Of a stretch of DNA of 64,000 nucleotides, positions 8,890 through 18,035 are shown in pieces (positions within the stretch are counted from its first letter, which is position 1; the number at the start of each line of letters is the position of its first letter). Source of the stretch: Pedobacter sp. MC2016-14 (lineage in GTDB: Bacteria > Bacteroidota > Bacteroidia > Sphingobacteriales > Sphingobacteriaceae); contig NZ_JAJMPA010000001.1 in assembly GCF_020991475.1 (NCBI RefSeq), positions 434,001 through 498,000 of the forward strand, written 5' to 3'. The notes under the pieces are model-generated. The model saw only the letters and a list, made by a program, of their open reading frames with translations. It was not told the origin of the DNA and did no database searches. Position numbers and translations under genes: made by a program.

Positions 8890-9767
8890 TATCAATAGTA
8901 ATCCTGGCGTATAACAGGAGCGATGAAGTCCTGATTACGATAGAGAAATTGAAAAAGTTAAGCAGTAGCTGCATCTATACCATGGAAATCATTGTGGTAG
9001 ACAATGCTTCTGCAGATGATACTTCCGAATTGTTGCGCGCACATCATCCGGAAGTGGTATTGGTTACAAAACCAGTAAATAATGGCATTGCAGGATGGAA
9101 TGAAGGCTTTAAAATTGCGAAATACAAGTATATATTGGTACTGGACGACGACAGCCATATTGAAAGCGGGCTTAATGAAGCCATTGACTACCTGGAGCAG
9201 CATGCCGATATCGGAATTCTGGCGCTTCAGATCTTGCCTGAAAAAACTGTACCAGAAGCTGAACTACCTGCCGATGCCTGGCAGCATAAACAAGACATTG
9301 TAGGTTTCATTGGCTGCGGTGCAATCATCCGCAGGGAGCTTTTTGAAAAAATAGGTGGCTACGCCGAATGGATTTATCTGTATACCCATGAGTTTGAATA
9401 TGCGCTGCGCTGCATGGATGCGGGGTACCGGGTTAACTTTTTTGGGCAGGCCATTGTGATTCACCGGGCCAGTACCATTAACAGGAGCAGCAAACGCATG
9501 CGCCTTTACAGCGCCAGAAACGAAATGGCCATTATCTACAAATATTTCGAAAAAGACAGGCCTAAATATATCTTCCGCACCTTAATCAACAATTTAAAAT
9601 TTATAAAAAAAGAAGGTATGGCTTCGGGCTGGTACATTTTGCAGGGCTTTTTCCACTTCTTAAAATTGAGCAGCAAACTCCAGCACACGCCGGTTTCCAC
9701 AAAAGTACAACAATTCTATGCCGATCAGTTTTGGTCGGCCAGGCCAGTAATAAGACCTAAAAAATAA
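8886..9767 (+). CDS. Glycosyltransferase family 2 (second of a tandem pair)
   Basis: A 293-residue paralogue of the preceding protein, sharing IIVVDNASADDTS, NNGIAGWNEGFK, VLDDDSHIESGL and the FIGCGA-IRRE block. It differs by a short insertion (LPEKTVPEAELPADAW) in the middle, a place where acceptor loops usually lie. The similarity extends to DNA: bases 8985-9026 match 8083-8124 at 39 of 42 positions. It probably adds a related sugar or the next residue of the repeat. It is followed after 10 bases by glf. Confidence 0.9.
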   Translation: MISIVILAYNRSDEVLITIEKLKKLSSSCIYTMEIIVVDNASADDTSELLRAHHPEVVLVTKPVNNGIAGWNEGFKIAKYKYILVLDDDSHIESGLNEAIDYLEQHADIGILALQILPEKTVPEAELPADAWQHKQDIVGFIGCGAIIRRELFEKIGGYAEWIYLYTHEFEYALRCMDAGYRVNFFGQAIVIHRASTINRSSKRMRLYSARNEMAIIYKYFEKDRPKYIFRTLINNLKFIKKEGMASGWYILQGFFHFLKLSSKLQHTPVSTKVQQFYADQFWSARPVIRPKK

Positions 9768-9777
9768 ACACACACCT

Positions 9778-10890
9778 ATGAAACAACAATATGATTATTT
9801 AATTGTGGGCAGCGGCTTATTCGGAGCTGTATTTGCACATGAAGCCACTAAACGCGGCAAGAAGTGCCTGGTCATCGACAAAAGAAAACACGCGGGCGGC
9901 AATGTGTATTGCAACGAAATAGAAGGCATTAATGTACATGCCTACGGTGCCCATATTTTTCATACCAATGATGTAGAGATATGGAATTATGTGAATTCAT
10001 TTGTAGAATTTAACCGATATACCAACGCTCCGGTGGCGGACTATAAAGGCGAACTTTTTAACCTTCCTTTTAACATGAATACCTTTTACCAGCTCTGGAA
10101 AGTAAAAACACCTGCTGAAGCAAAGGAAAAAATAAAGTCGCAGATAGATCAGCTTAAAATCAGCGAACCTGCCAACCTGGAGGAGCAGGCCTTATCACTG
10201 GTGGGTAAAGACATTTACGAGAAACTCATTAAGGAATATACAGAGAAACAATGGGGAAGACCTGCAAAGGAACTTCCTGCATTTATCATTAAAAGACTAC
10301 CGGTGAGGTTTACGTATGATAACAACTACTTTAATGACCGTTACCAGGGCATTCCTATTGGTGGATATAACAAACTCACGGAAGGCTTGTTACAAGATAT
10401 AGAAATACGACTAAATGTAGACTATTTTGAAAAAAGGGATGAATGGGATGAAATTGCTGAATACACTGTATTTACTGGCCACATAGACAAGTTTTACAAC
10501 AACCGGTTTGGTACCCTGGAATACAGGAGCCTGCGGTTTGAACATGAGTTAAAGGACGAGGAAAATTTTCAGGGCAATGCAGTAGTGAACTATACGGCAG
10601 CAGAGGTTCCCTATACCCGGATTATAGAGCATAAGCACTTTGAATTTGGGACCCAGCCGAAAACTGTTGTTACCAGGGAGTACCCTGAAGAATGGACCCT
10701 GGGAAAGGAATCTTACTACCCAATTAACGACCATAAAAATAACAGGATATATAAAGAATATAAGGTCCTGGCAGATGCTGAAACAAAAGTTTTGTTTGGC
10801 GGCAGACTAGCAGAATATAAATATTACGACATGCACCAGATCATTGGATCAGCCCTTAAAAAGGTACGTGATCATTTTAAAGACCAATAG
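9778..10890 (+). CDS. glf: UDP-galactopyranose mutase
   Basis: Interconverts UDP-galactopyranose and UDP-galactofuranose with reduced FAD. At 370 residues it has the standard length. The FAD motif VGSGLFGAVFAHE is at about residues 10-22, KRKHAGGNVY at 37-46 and the diagnostic AYGAHIFHTND near 58-68; YTEKQWGRPAKELP and the C-terminal GGRLAEYKYYDM are also canonical. The following two genes are of types used for galactofuranose transfer, so the polymer almost certainly contains galactofuranose. The stop codon directly abuts the next ATG. Confidence 0.96.
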   Translation: MKQQYDYLIVGSGLFGAVFAHEATKRGKKCLVIDKRKHAGGNVYCNEIEGINVHAYGAHIFHTNDVEIWNYVNSFVEFNRYTNAPVADYKGELFNLPFNMNTFYQLWKVKTPAEAKEKIKSQIDQLKISEPANLEEQALSLVGKDIYEKLIKEYTEKQWGRPAKELPAFIIKRLPVRFTYDNNYFNDRYQGIPIGGYNKLTEGLLQDIEIRLNVDYFEKRDEWDEIAEYTVFTGHIDKFYNNRFGTLEYRSLRFEHELKDEENFQGNAVVNYTAAEVPYTRIIEHKHFEFGTQPKTVVTREYPEEWTLGKESYYPINDHKNNRIYKEYKVLADAETKVLFGGRLAEYKYYDMHQIIGSALKKVRDHFKDQ

Positions 10891-11793
10891 ATGAGCCCTT
10901 ATATTGTAGCCTTAATTGTTACCAATAACCGTTTAGCGTTGTTAAAAGAAGCTGTATTTGCCGTGAAAATACAACAGTACCCCCTGTTGAACATTATTGT
11001 AGTCAACAATGGGAGTACAGATGGTACGGAAGCCTGGCTAAATGAACAACAGGGACTATTGGTGATCCATCAGGAAAACTCAGGTGGATCAGGGGGATTT
11101 TACACGGGCATTAAAAAAGCGGCAGAACTGAATGCAGATTGGGTTTGGGTGATGGACGATGACACCATTTGTTTTCCCGATACCCTGAGCAACCTGGTAA
11201 AGAAAACATCCTTGCCGAAAAAACCTGTAGGGTTTATTGGCAGTAAATGCATATGGACAGACAGGAGCCCGCATTTGATGAACATTCCAGAGATAAAACC
11301 AGCCTTTAACACCAAAATTCCATTTAACTTTTACGATGAACAAGATATTCTGCTGGTAGAAAATAGCTCTTTTGTATCACTTTTGATTAATATTGCCACT
11401 ATTAGAGCGGTGGGCCTACCGTATCGGGAGTTTTTTATTTGGGGCGACGACCAGGAATATACAAGGCGGATTACTAAAGCAGGATTTTTAGGCTTATACT
11501 GCAAAGACAGCATTGCCTTGCACAAGACACCTGTTAATTATGCCCCGGATTTTTACAGGGATATACCTGCCAACCTTTGGAAGCATAAATATGGTTTTAG
11601 AAATGAGTTTTTTATGGTTAAAAAGAACCGGGGATTTGCCTATTATTTCATTTGGTTGCTATTTAAGGTTAGCTATACCTCCTTTAAATTGCTGAGCATA
11701 AGAACGCAAAACAGATTCCAGTTTATCAGTGTGCTCTTAGGTTCGGCCTGGGCTTCTCTATTCTTTAATCCTAAAATAACACGGGTCTTATGA
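10891..11793 (+). CDS. Glycosyltransferase family 2, GlfT-like (putative galactofuranosyltransferase)
   Basis: A 300-residue GT2 enzyme. The N-terminus VALIVTNNRLALLKEAV, the loop VVNNGSTDGTEAWL, NSGGSGGFYTGIK and the metal site VWVMDDDT are the motif set of the GlfT1/GlfT2-related galactofuranosyltransferases, which use UDP-galactofuranose. It starts at the base after the glf stop codon, which strengthens that assignment. It ends with a 4-base overlap into the next transferase. Acceptor and linkage are unknown. Confidence 0.8.
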   Translation: MSPYIVALIVTNNRLALLKEAVFAVKIQQYPLLNIIVVNNGSTDGTEAWLNEQQGLLVIHQENSGGSGGFYTGIKKAAELNADWVWVMDDDTICFPDTLSNLVKKTSLPKKPVGFIGSKCIWTDRSPHLMNIPEIKPAFNTKIPFNFYDEQDILLVENSSFVSLLINIATIRAVGLPYREFFIWGDDQEYTRRITKAGFLGLYCKDSIALHKTPVNYAPDFYRDIPANLWKHKYGFRNEFFMVKKNRGFAYYFIWLLFKVSYTSFKLLSIRTQNRFQFISVLLGSAWASLFFNPKITRVL

Positions 11794-12839
11794 TCAAACA
11801 CAAATATCAGTTTTGTATCCGATTTGAAGATATAGATGCCAATTCTGCAGCAAGTAAAGCGGTGATGGACTGCAACCGTATATTTTCGGCACAGGGCTAT
11901 AAAGATTACACTTTAACCGTTGGCAATAACGCAAACAGGCCCAAATATTATTTTAAACTGCTTAAGGAGCTACTCTCTTTTTTTTTATCGGTAAAAAACG
12001 ATGCCATCATTGGCATTCAATACCCATTACTCAGCATCAACAGTGTATTCAAACATTTTATAAAGCTGCTGAAGTTTAAAAAGATTCATTTTTTTTGTGT
12101 GGTCCATGACCTGGAATCTTTGCGGAATGGTGGAAAAGACCTCAATTTGATCAAAGCGGAAGTAAACAACCTGAATGCTTACAGTTCGTTGATTGTACAC
12201 AACGAACAAATGATGGGCTGGCTTCGAAAATATGGCGTAACCGTACCGATGATATCGCTTCATCTATTTGATTACCTTACAGATGATTTCGCGGTACCGG
12301 CCGGTAGTCTTCCAGCATTCAACATTGTTTACGCCGGGAACCTTCAAAAAAGTACCTTTATTTATGATTTACCTAAACTGGACAAATGCAGGTTTAATTT
12401 ATACGGCCCTGGATTTAGGAATGAGGACAATAAGGAAGGCAGCAATCTGTTCTGGGAGGGGAGCTATTCACCAGAACAAATAGCCAGGGAGTTAAAAGGA
12501 AATTTTGGTCTGATATGGGATGGCAGCAGCATTGAGCATTGCGACGAAATATTAGGCAATTATCTAAGATACAACAACCCACACAAATGTTCCTTATACA
12601 TTGCTGCAGGTCTTCCGTTAATTGCACCACGCAGCTCGGCGATTGGCGTTTTGATTCAACAACTAAAGATCGGTTTCCTTATAGACAATTTACAGGAGTT
12701 GCAAACAAAAATCATAACCGCAGCGGACTATAAAGAAATGAACAACAACGTCCTTAAGCTTAGGGAAGCTGTAATTAAGGGAAAACATTTTAAACTGGCT
12801 ATTGGTGCCGTAGAAAATCACTATGATGCAAAGCAATAA
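11790..12839 (+). CDS. Gtf3/WbbI-like glycosyltransferase (putative galactofuranosyltransferase)
   Basis: A 349-residue GT-B fold protein. The opening (FEDIDANSAASKAVMDCNRIF, from about residue 9) and the C-terminal YNNPHKCSLYIAAGLPLIAP block match the Gtf3/WbbI group, which includes beta-1,6-galactofuranosyltransferases. Being two genes from glf fits that activity, but Gtf3 members using glucose also exist. It overlaps the preceding gene by 4 bases and the following by 17. Confidence 0.72.
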   Translation: MIKHKYQFCIRFEDIDANSAASKAVMDCNRIFSAQGYKDYTLTVGNNANRPKYYFKLLKELLSFFLSVKNDAIIGIQYPLLSINSVFKHFIKLLKFKKIHFFCVVHDLESLRNGGKDLNLIKAEVNNLNAYSSLIVHNEQMMGWLRKYGVTVPMISLHLFDYLTDDFAVPAGSLPAFNIVYAGNLQKSTFIYDLPKLDKCRFNLYGPGFRNEDNKEGSNLFWEGSYSPEQIARELKGNFGLIWDGSSIEHCDEILGNYLRYNNPHKCSLYIAAGLPLIAPRSSAIGVLIQQLKIGFLIDNLQELQTKIITAADYKEMNNNVLKLREAVIKGKHFKLAIGAVENHYDAKQ

Positions 12840-14022
12840 AAAGCCGGTAATTTTATATGTTTTTGGTGGGGAGAAAGCCCAGGGTGCGGAGATTGTAATT
12901 GAGCGTTTAATGCGCTACAATACCGCTTCTGCTGATGCTCATTTACTGCTCTCGCCCGGAAACTTTGCTACACAGCTGCTCCAGGAAAAACCGCCTTATA
13001 AAATTAGCACAAGTAACAATTTAAAGAAACTTAACCGTGGCGCAGGGGGCAGTATTTCCTTTTACCTTAAAGCAATCAAAAATTATTTTGCCCTATCTTT
13101 TCAAGTGTACGTCTATATCAAAAAGCACCAGATTGATGTAGTGCACGCCAATACCATTGTGCCCGCAACCTATTTGCTACCGTTGATGTATTGTGCGCCT
13201 TTATTGTGCAGACAAGTAAAATGGGTTTGGAGCGACCATGACCTTCAGTATTTTTCTAAAATTGAGCATAGGCTTTCCAGATTATGTTTAAAAAAATATG
13301 ATCGCACCCTGGTGGTGTCTGCCGCTGTTAAGGAAAAATATCGGGAGCATAAAAAATGCGTGGTTTTATACAATGGGCTGGATCCGGAAGTATTTAAACC
13401 AGAGTTGACTAAACGCGCAAGCCTCAGGGCCAGTTTGCGTTACAAAACCGAGGAAATTGTAATTGGCTTTCCTGGTGTGGTAGCCCCCAGAAAAGGGCAG
13501 CTTGAATTTATCAAAGTATTTAATAAGCTGCAGCAATCTTTTCCGGCAATCAGGTTGTTGCTGGCCGGTGGCTATGAACAATCAACCCTGCGTTATGCCG
13601 CCGCCGTAAAAAGGGAAATTTCAGAATCTGCAAATATTGACCATGCTGGTTTCATCAAGGATATGTGTGCTTTTTATAATGCATGCGACATTGTCATCAA
13701 CAATAGTGACTGTTTGGGTAGCGAACCTCTTGGGACAACCATTTACGAAGCCATGGCCTGTAAAAAATTAGTCATTGCCTCTGATACCGGAGGCACAAAA
13801 GAAATCATCAGCGATCAAAAGGATGGATTATTATTTAAGGCAGAAGATGCAGAAGCCTTATATATCATTATGATCATGGCCTTAAAGGAAAAGGAAAAGA
13901 GTCAAAGGATCGCTGAAGCGGCAAGAGATACAGTGCTTGGAAAATTTAACATTAGCCATATGTCAGAAAAATATAACGACATACTGAAACAATTGCAAAC
14001 CAAGAAAGGACAGCATGGATAA
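12823..14022 (+). CDS. Glycosyltransferase family 4
   Basis: A 399-residue GT-B retaining transferase. The N-terminal nucleotide-free domain starts at VILYVFGGEKAQGAEIVIERL. The C-terminal donor-binding domain carries GVVAPRKGQLEFIKVF, then EPLGTTIYEAMACKKLVIASDTGGTKEI, the E-x7-E motif of GT4. Two consecutive ATG codons (12823 and 12826) are available as starts. It overlaps both neighbours, by 17 and 8 bases, so it is part of the same coupled operon. The sugar donor is unknown. Confidence 0.9.
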   Translation: MMQSNKKPVILYVFGGEKAQGAEIVIERLMRYNTASADAHLLLSPGNFATQLLQEKPPYKISTSNNLKKLNRGAGGSISFYLKAIKNYFALSFQVYVYIKKHQIDVVHANTIVPATYLLPLMYCAPLLCRQVKWVWSDHDLQYFSKIEHRLSRLCLKKYDRTLVVSAAVKEKYREHKKCVVLYNGLDPEVFKPELTKRASLRASLRYKTEEIVIGFPGVVAPRKGQLEFIKVFNKLQQSFPAIRLLLAGGYEQSTLRYAAAVKREISESANIDHAGFIKDMCAFYNACDIVINNSDCLGSEPLGTTIYEAMACKKLVIASDTGGTKEIISDQKDGLLFKAEDAEALYIIMIMALKEKEKSQRIAEAARDTVLGKFNISHMSEKYNDILKQLQTKKGQHG

Positions 14023-15253
14023 TTTTCTAATTTTTAGTTCACTAATAGTTTTTACATTTTGTGGTTATATGGTATGGCCAAGTCGGTTAAATGTGGTTTC
14101 TCATTTAACGGCAGGCGGCAGTTTCATTTCCATCTTTGTCCCCTCAATTGTGGTAGATGTTTCCAGGTTTTATCCCAAACCCGTAGTAGACCTGTACGTG
14201 AATGTGCTGGTTGTAGGCATGCTCTCTTTTTTACCTTTATTTATCCTTGGTTTCAGAGCTGGCAGAGGCTATTATACCCGGTTTTCTTTTGAACTGATGA
14301 ATGAAGAACAGTATGAGCAGCGGGCCATAAAAATTACAAAGTACTTAATGATTGGAGGCGTGGCAGGCTTAATCATTAGCTATATTGGAATGGGCTTTAT
14401 CCCTGTTTTTGCTCAGGACCCCATATCTGCCAAACTATTTAGGGGAGCTTATCAGGAGCCTTACAGAAGGGTAGCCATACTGTTCCGCAGCTCCTTTTTT
14501 ATTCTGGCAACTATTATGCCTATTGCCTGCATCATCTGGTATAAATATCGTTATACCTTCTTTTTATACCTAACCGTGATTGCCTTTTCCCTCATGATCA
14601 TGTCGCTGGTTAGGTCTTCTGCTTTTGGTGGTGTGGCACTTGCAGTAACTATTGTAATGGCGACCAAAAGCAGAAGGCATTTTGCATTACTGATGATTGG
14701 GATTGTAGGCATGTTTATTTGCAGTGCTTTCTTTTATCATATTGTGGGTGCCAGAACCTTATCTGGAAAAGAAGATTTTTGGCAGGTAGTTGCCGCGAGT
14801 TCGCCTGATATTGATGATCAGTTACAATTTTTGGTTAAGTTCCGGGACCATCCTGTATACACTTATGGAAAGACCATTTACGGCGGTTTAATTCCCGGAC
14901 ATTATAAATGGAACCCTTCTGTATATACCTTAAATGTAACCGCGCCGACAGAAGACATCAACAATGTAAGTTCAGGAGGTATCAGGCTACCCTTACCTTT
15001 ATGGGGATACGTTTCGTTTCAATGGGTAGGCGTGGTGTTATTTTCAGGCATCACGGCATTTTTGAGCGGGTTTTCTTTGAGAATTTTAAAGAATTGGTTT
15101 GAGAAATTCCCATCCCTGCTAACACGAACCATCTGTGTGGTCATTTTTGGAACTTTGTTTGGCTTCCTTGTGGGATTTACCTCACTTAACATGTATAACA
15201 TTCCCCCATTACTTATTTCACTATTGTACATCTACAGATTTAAATGGAATTAA
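14015..15253 (+). CDS. wzy: Wzy-like O-unit polymerase
   Basis: A 412-residue integral membrane protein with about 10-11 hydrophobic segments and one long soluble loop (about residues 245-320, from the SGKEDFWQV region to the TAPTEDIN region) before the last helices. That layout is the mark of Wzy polymerases, which join repeat units in the periplasm; sequence conservation in this family is low. It is the only candidate polymerase in the visible cluster. The stop is followed 4 bases later by a GT4 start. Confidence 0.75.
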   Translation: MDNFLIFSSLIVFTFCGYMVWPSRLNVVSHLTAGGSFISIFVPSIVVDVSRFYPKPVVDLYVNVLVVGMLSFLPLFILGFRAGRGYYTRFSFELMNEEQYEQRAIKITKYLMIGGVAGLIISYIGMGFIPVFAQDPISAKLFRGAYQEPYRRVAILFRSSFFILATIMPIACIIWYKYRYTFFLYLTVIAFSLMIMSLVRSSAFGGVALAVTIVMATKSRRHFALLMIGIVGMFICSAFFYHIVGARTLSGKEDFWQVVAASSPDIDDQLQFLVKFRDHPVYTYGKTIYGGLIPGHYKWNPSVYTLNVTAPTEDINNVSSGGIRLPLPLWGYVSFQWVGVVLFSGITAFLSGFSLRILKNWFEKFPSLLTRTICVVIFGTLFGFLVGFTSLNMYNIPPLLISLLYIYRFKWN

Positions 15254-15257
15254 GGCC

Positions 15258-16337
15258 ATGAAACAAACGATATATTTAAATGGCCGCTTTACTACCCAAG
15301 CGCTTACCGGAGTGCAGCGAACTGCCTATGAATTGGTAAAAGGGTTGGACAAGATGCTGGAAAACGGGGAGATTGACAAAGATAAGTTTTGTTACCGCCT
15401 CATTTATTCGGGAGAAATGGTAACACCGATAGCATTAAAGCACATCGACATTGTAAAAAAAGGTGTGTTGAAGGGTAATTTATGGGAGCAACTGGAATTG
15501 CCTCTTTATACCTTCGGCAACTTACTGATCAGCATGTGCTCTGTTTCTACCTTGTTTAAAAGGAAACAATTGTTGATGGTACATGATGCATCCTTTATGG
15601 TAAACCCCAGATTTTTCCCATTTATATTCAGGACCTGGTATAAGCTGGCGATTCCATTACTGAGCAAAATAGCACAAAGATTGGTTACCGTTTCTGCGTT
15701 CTCAAAGCAACAGCTGGTAAAATTTGCCGGCTTTGAAGAAAATAAATTAGAGATCATTTACAACGCTGCAGATCATCTGTCACGTTTTCAAGAACCAGAT
15801 GAGGACTTTAAAACAAAAATATCAGCGTTAAAACCATTTGTTTTGGCGGTAAGCAGCCTCAGCGTTAATAAAAATTTCCCTGTAATTGGCGAGGCCATTG
15901 AAAAAATTGATTTTAAGCCTTATCAAATGCTCATTGCAGGTGGTGCATCTGCCACGCTACAGCAGTCGGCGCCTTCTTCTTTTGTAAAATATCTGGGTTA
16001 TGTTTCTAATGCAGAGCTTAAATACCTTTACCAAAATGCCTCGCTTTTTATTTTCCCTTCGCTTTACGAAGGTTTCGGCATCCCGCCTTTGGAAGCCATG
16101 TATAGTGGTTGTCCGGTAATTTCATCCAATACCTCTTCTCTTCCCGAAGTACTTGGCGATGCCTGTGTATATTTTAACCCGAATGATGCGCAGGATCTGG
16201 CAAATCAGCTTCAGCGTTTGCTGAAAGATGAAATCATGCTTGAACTGCTTAGAAAAAAAGGGCTGCAGCGGGCTAAGCTATATAGTTGGCAACAGAGTGC
16301 AAGGAAACTTCATGCCCTGATAATTACGTTAAACTAA
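15258..16337 (+). CDS. Glycosyltransferase family 4
   Basis: A 359-residue GT4 enzyme. The start ATG at 15258 was chosen because the protein then begins MKQTIYLNGRFTTQALTGVQRTA, the conserved family N-terminus; upstream in-frame codons would lie inside wzy. The donor site reads SLYEGFGIPPLEAMYSGCPVISS followed by SLPEVLGDAC. This resembles the mannosyltransferase-like GT4 group with the TGVQR motif. It is the last gene of the polysaccharide cluster in this window; a new promoter-like box lies just downstream. Confidence 0.9.
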   Translation: MKQTIYLNGRFTTQALTGVQRTAYELVKGLDKMLENGEIDKDKFCYRLIYSGEMVTPIALKHIDIVKKGVLKGNLWEQLELPLYTFGNLLISMCSVSTLFKRKQLLMVHDASFMVNPRFFPFIFRTWYKLAIPLLSKIAQRLVTVSAFSKQQLVKFAGFEENKLEIIYNAADHLSRFQEPDEDFKTKISALKPFVLAVSSLSVNKNFPVIGEAIEKIDFKPYQMLIAGGASATLQQSAPSSFVKYLGYVSNAELKYLYQNASLFIFPSLYEGFGIPPLEAMYSGCPVISSNTSSLPEVLGDACVYFNPNDAQDLANQLQRLLKDEIMLELLRKKGLQRAKLYSWQQSARKLHALIITLN

Positions 16338-16352
16338 CCCAGATTGATTTAC

Positions 16353-16360
16353 TATATTTG
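16353..16360 (+). promoter_or_regulatory. -7 promoter box of the histidine kinase gene
   Basis: TATATTTG matches the Bacteroidota -7 consensus TAnnTTTG exactly. It sits 21 bases before the ATG at 16382. No clear TTTG -33 element was seen at the usual distance. Confidence 0.45.
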
Positions 16361-16381
16361 ACAATTAACCAAAGATACCAC

Positions 16382-17638
16382 ATGAAATGGTTTAGACGTT
16401 TGTTAGCTACTGGCATACGTCACGAAATGGCGTACAGGGAGCGCCGCAAGGTTAAAGTAATTAATTTTGCAGGCCTTTTAGGAGGATTTTCATCTTTTAT
16501 ATTTCTGCTGAACAATAGTTTAGCAGGATATGGCATTCTTATGCTCTTAAATTGCATCACATTGATAGCAGGATTTGGCATTTTGTACTTTCATAAATGC
16601 GGCATTTACAAATACCCTCCTATAGTCGCCGGGTTCATCTATTCGCTCTGCTGCTCTGCAAGTGCCATGCTTTACGACAATAACATGGAATTTTACCTCC
16701 TGATTTTTATTGGTGTATATTTTATGCTCATGGATGATTTTAAGTTTAGCATCACCTTTAGTCTGTTCAATGCTACATTGTTCCTTTTCATTTATCATAA
16801 CCCAAACCTTTTTCCGGAATATCCATCAGTCTCTCCCACCCACCGCTTTATTGTGCTGTTTAACGGCATTGTACTATTCCTTTTCTTTCTTTACTTTTTT
16901 AAGAAGCAAAACCTTGCCTATCAGCAGAGAATTGAACTGCAGAACCAGGAGCTGAACCTGCAGAACTTAAATAAGGAAAAACTTTTTGCCATCATTGCGC
17001 ACGACATCCGCAGTCCGATTGCCAGCACCGGTAATGCCCTGCAGATGCTAAAACAGGATATCTTTAGCCCTGAAGAATTTGCAGAACTGAGCAGCAAACT
17101 CGCCGACCAGGTAAACAACGTGCAGGAAAACATTGACACCATTCTGCTATGGAGCCAAAGTCAGCTCAACGGCATTGAGGTTAAACCCAAAACTATTGAT
17201 CTATTGCCTGTGGTAACAAGAGTACTGGCTGGTGCAGAGATTGCCATGGCAGCGAAGTCCATTAAAGCCGACCTCACAGGCATCGTTCATACCGCCATAA
17301 CCGCAGATCCAAACCATTTGCAGCTTATTTTAAGAAACTTGCTGAGTAATGCCATCAAATTTAGCTATGAGGGTAGCAGCATTAAAATTTCTGCTGTCCG
17401 CAAATTGGATCAGACTGAAATTACCATACAGGATTTTGGAACAGGGATTTCTGAAGAAAACCTGAAATTAATCTTTGCCAACCACACTTTTTATTCCAGT
17501 CAGGGTACCAATAGAGAAAAAGGCACAGGTCTTGGTCTCAAGTTGTGTAAAGAGTTTGCCGAGAAAAACCATGGAAAGATGTGGGTAGAAAGCCTTCCCG
17601 GACTGGGCAGTTCTTTTACACTAAGCTTGCCAGGCTAG
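16382..17638 (+). CDS. Membrane sensor histidine kinase
   Basis: A 418-residue kinase. The start at 16382 gives MKWFRRLLATGIRHEM; upstream codons overlap the GT4 gene. Residues about 30-190 hold six hydrophobic segments with no large periplasmic loop, then a short coiled linker and the catalytic core: H-box IIAHDIRSP, N-box LRNLLSNAIKF, G1 DFGTGIS and G2 GTGLGLKLC. It should sense a membrane or intracellular signal and phosphorylate a response regulator that is not encoded next to it. Its own -7 box suggests separate transcription from the polysaccharide operon. Confidence 0.92.
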   Translation: MKWFRRLLATGIRHEMAYRERRKVKVINFAGLLGGFSSFIFLLNNSLAGYGILMLLNCITLIAGFGILYFHKCGIYKYPPIVAGFIYSLCCSASAMLYDNNMEFYLLIFIGVYFMLMDDFKFSITFSLFNATLFLFIYHNPNLFPEYPSVSPTHRFIVLFNGIVLFLFFLYFFKKQNLAYQQRIELQNQELNLQNLNKEKLFAIIAHDIRSPIASTGNALQMLKQDIFSPEEFAELSSKLADQVNNVQENIDTILLWSQSQLNGIEVKPKTIDLLPVVTRVLAGAEIAMAAKSIKADLTGIVHTAITADPNHLQLILRNLLSNAIKFSYEGSSIKISAVRKLDQTEITIQDFGTGISEENLKLIFANHTFYSSQGTNREKGTGLGLKLCKEFAEKNHGKMWVESLPGLGSSFTLSLPG

Positions 17639-17965
17639 TGCTTCGGGACTTCTCTATAACTGCTCTGGGGGAAGAAAAGGCAAACCTATACGTTAGTGGA
17701 TGACTAAGTTAGCAGGAAGTTTCAGCGTTCTTCGGCTGTCCTAGGGCTCTTCTATACCGCTTTGCCGAAGATGAACCCTAAACATCTTATCGTTCAGTTT
17801 ATATTTATCAAAATTCTTCTGGTCTTAACCTAACAGACACTACACAGCGGCTTTCTATAAGGGCTAATTTGTTCAGCAAGTCTGCAAATTAATTATTCAT
17901 TTTTATCCTTTTTACCGGATTTAATGCCGATTCCGTTTTTTGAAGTTCCGATTAATCTATCGGGC
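17639..17965 (+). other. Non-coding gap after the histidine kinase gene
   Basis: No open reading frame with a recognisable product was seen. Two perfect 7-bp inverted repeats are present: 17730-17736 with 17764-17770 (27-base loop) and 17865-17871 with 17885-17891. Neither is followed by a T-run, so neither is a convincing terminator. The region may be ancestral debris or a regulatory leader. Confidence 0.4.
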
Positions 17966-17973
17966 TATGTTTG
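17966..17973 (+). promoter_or_regulatory. -7 promoter box before the first DUF6266 gene
   Basis: TATGTTTG fits TAnnTTTG exactly, with a TTTG at 17939-17942 as possible -33 element (spacer 23, somewhat long). The predicted transcript would begin near 17980, downstream of the more upstream in-frame start at 17940, which supports translation from 18036. The same box, followed by TA, precedes the third DUF6266 gene. Confidence 0.5.
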
Positions 17974-17980
17974 TATCACA

Positions 17981-18011
17981 CCCGGATCATCAGTGGATGG
18001 AAAAATCCGGG
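17981..18011 (+). promoter_or_regulatory. Hairpin in the 5' leader of the first DUF6266 gene
   Basis: CCCGGAT (17981-17987) is perfectly complementary to ATCCGGG (18005-18011) with a 17-base loop. It would lie at the extreme 5' end of the mRNA and could stabilise it. No function is known. Confidence 0.35.
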
Positions 18012-18035
18012 GCAATCACAATTAAAGCAAACAAG

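Noticed and set aside
15135-15257. Upstream in-frame extension of the GT4 gene at 15258
   Set aside because: It overlaps the end of wzy in another frame, and the family N-terminus begins at 15258.
17865-17891. TAATTTG/CAAATTA inverted repeat as terminator
   Set aside because: An AT-rich 7-bp stem with a long loop and no T-run; such repeats arise by chance.
17940-18035. Upstream in-frame start for the first DUF6266 protein
   Set aside because: The extra 32 residues do not match the family, and the predicted promoter box at 17966-17973 lies inside them.
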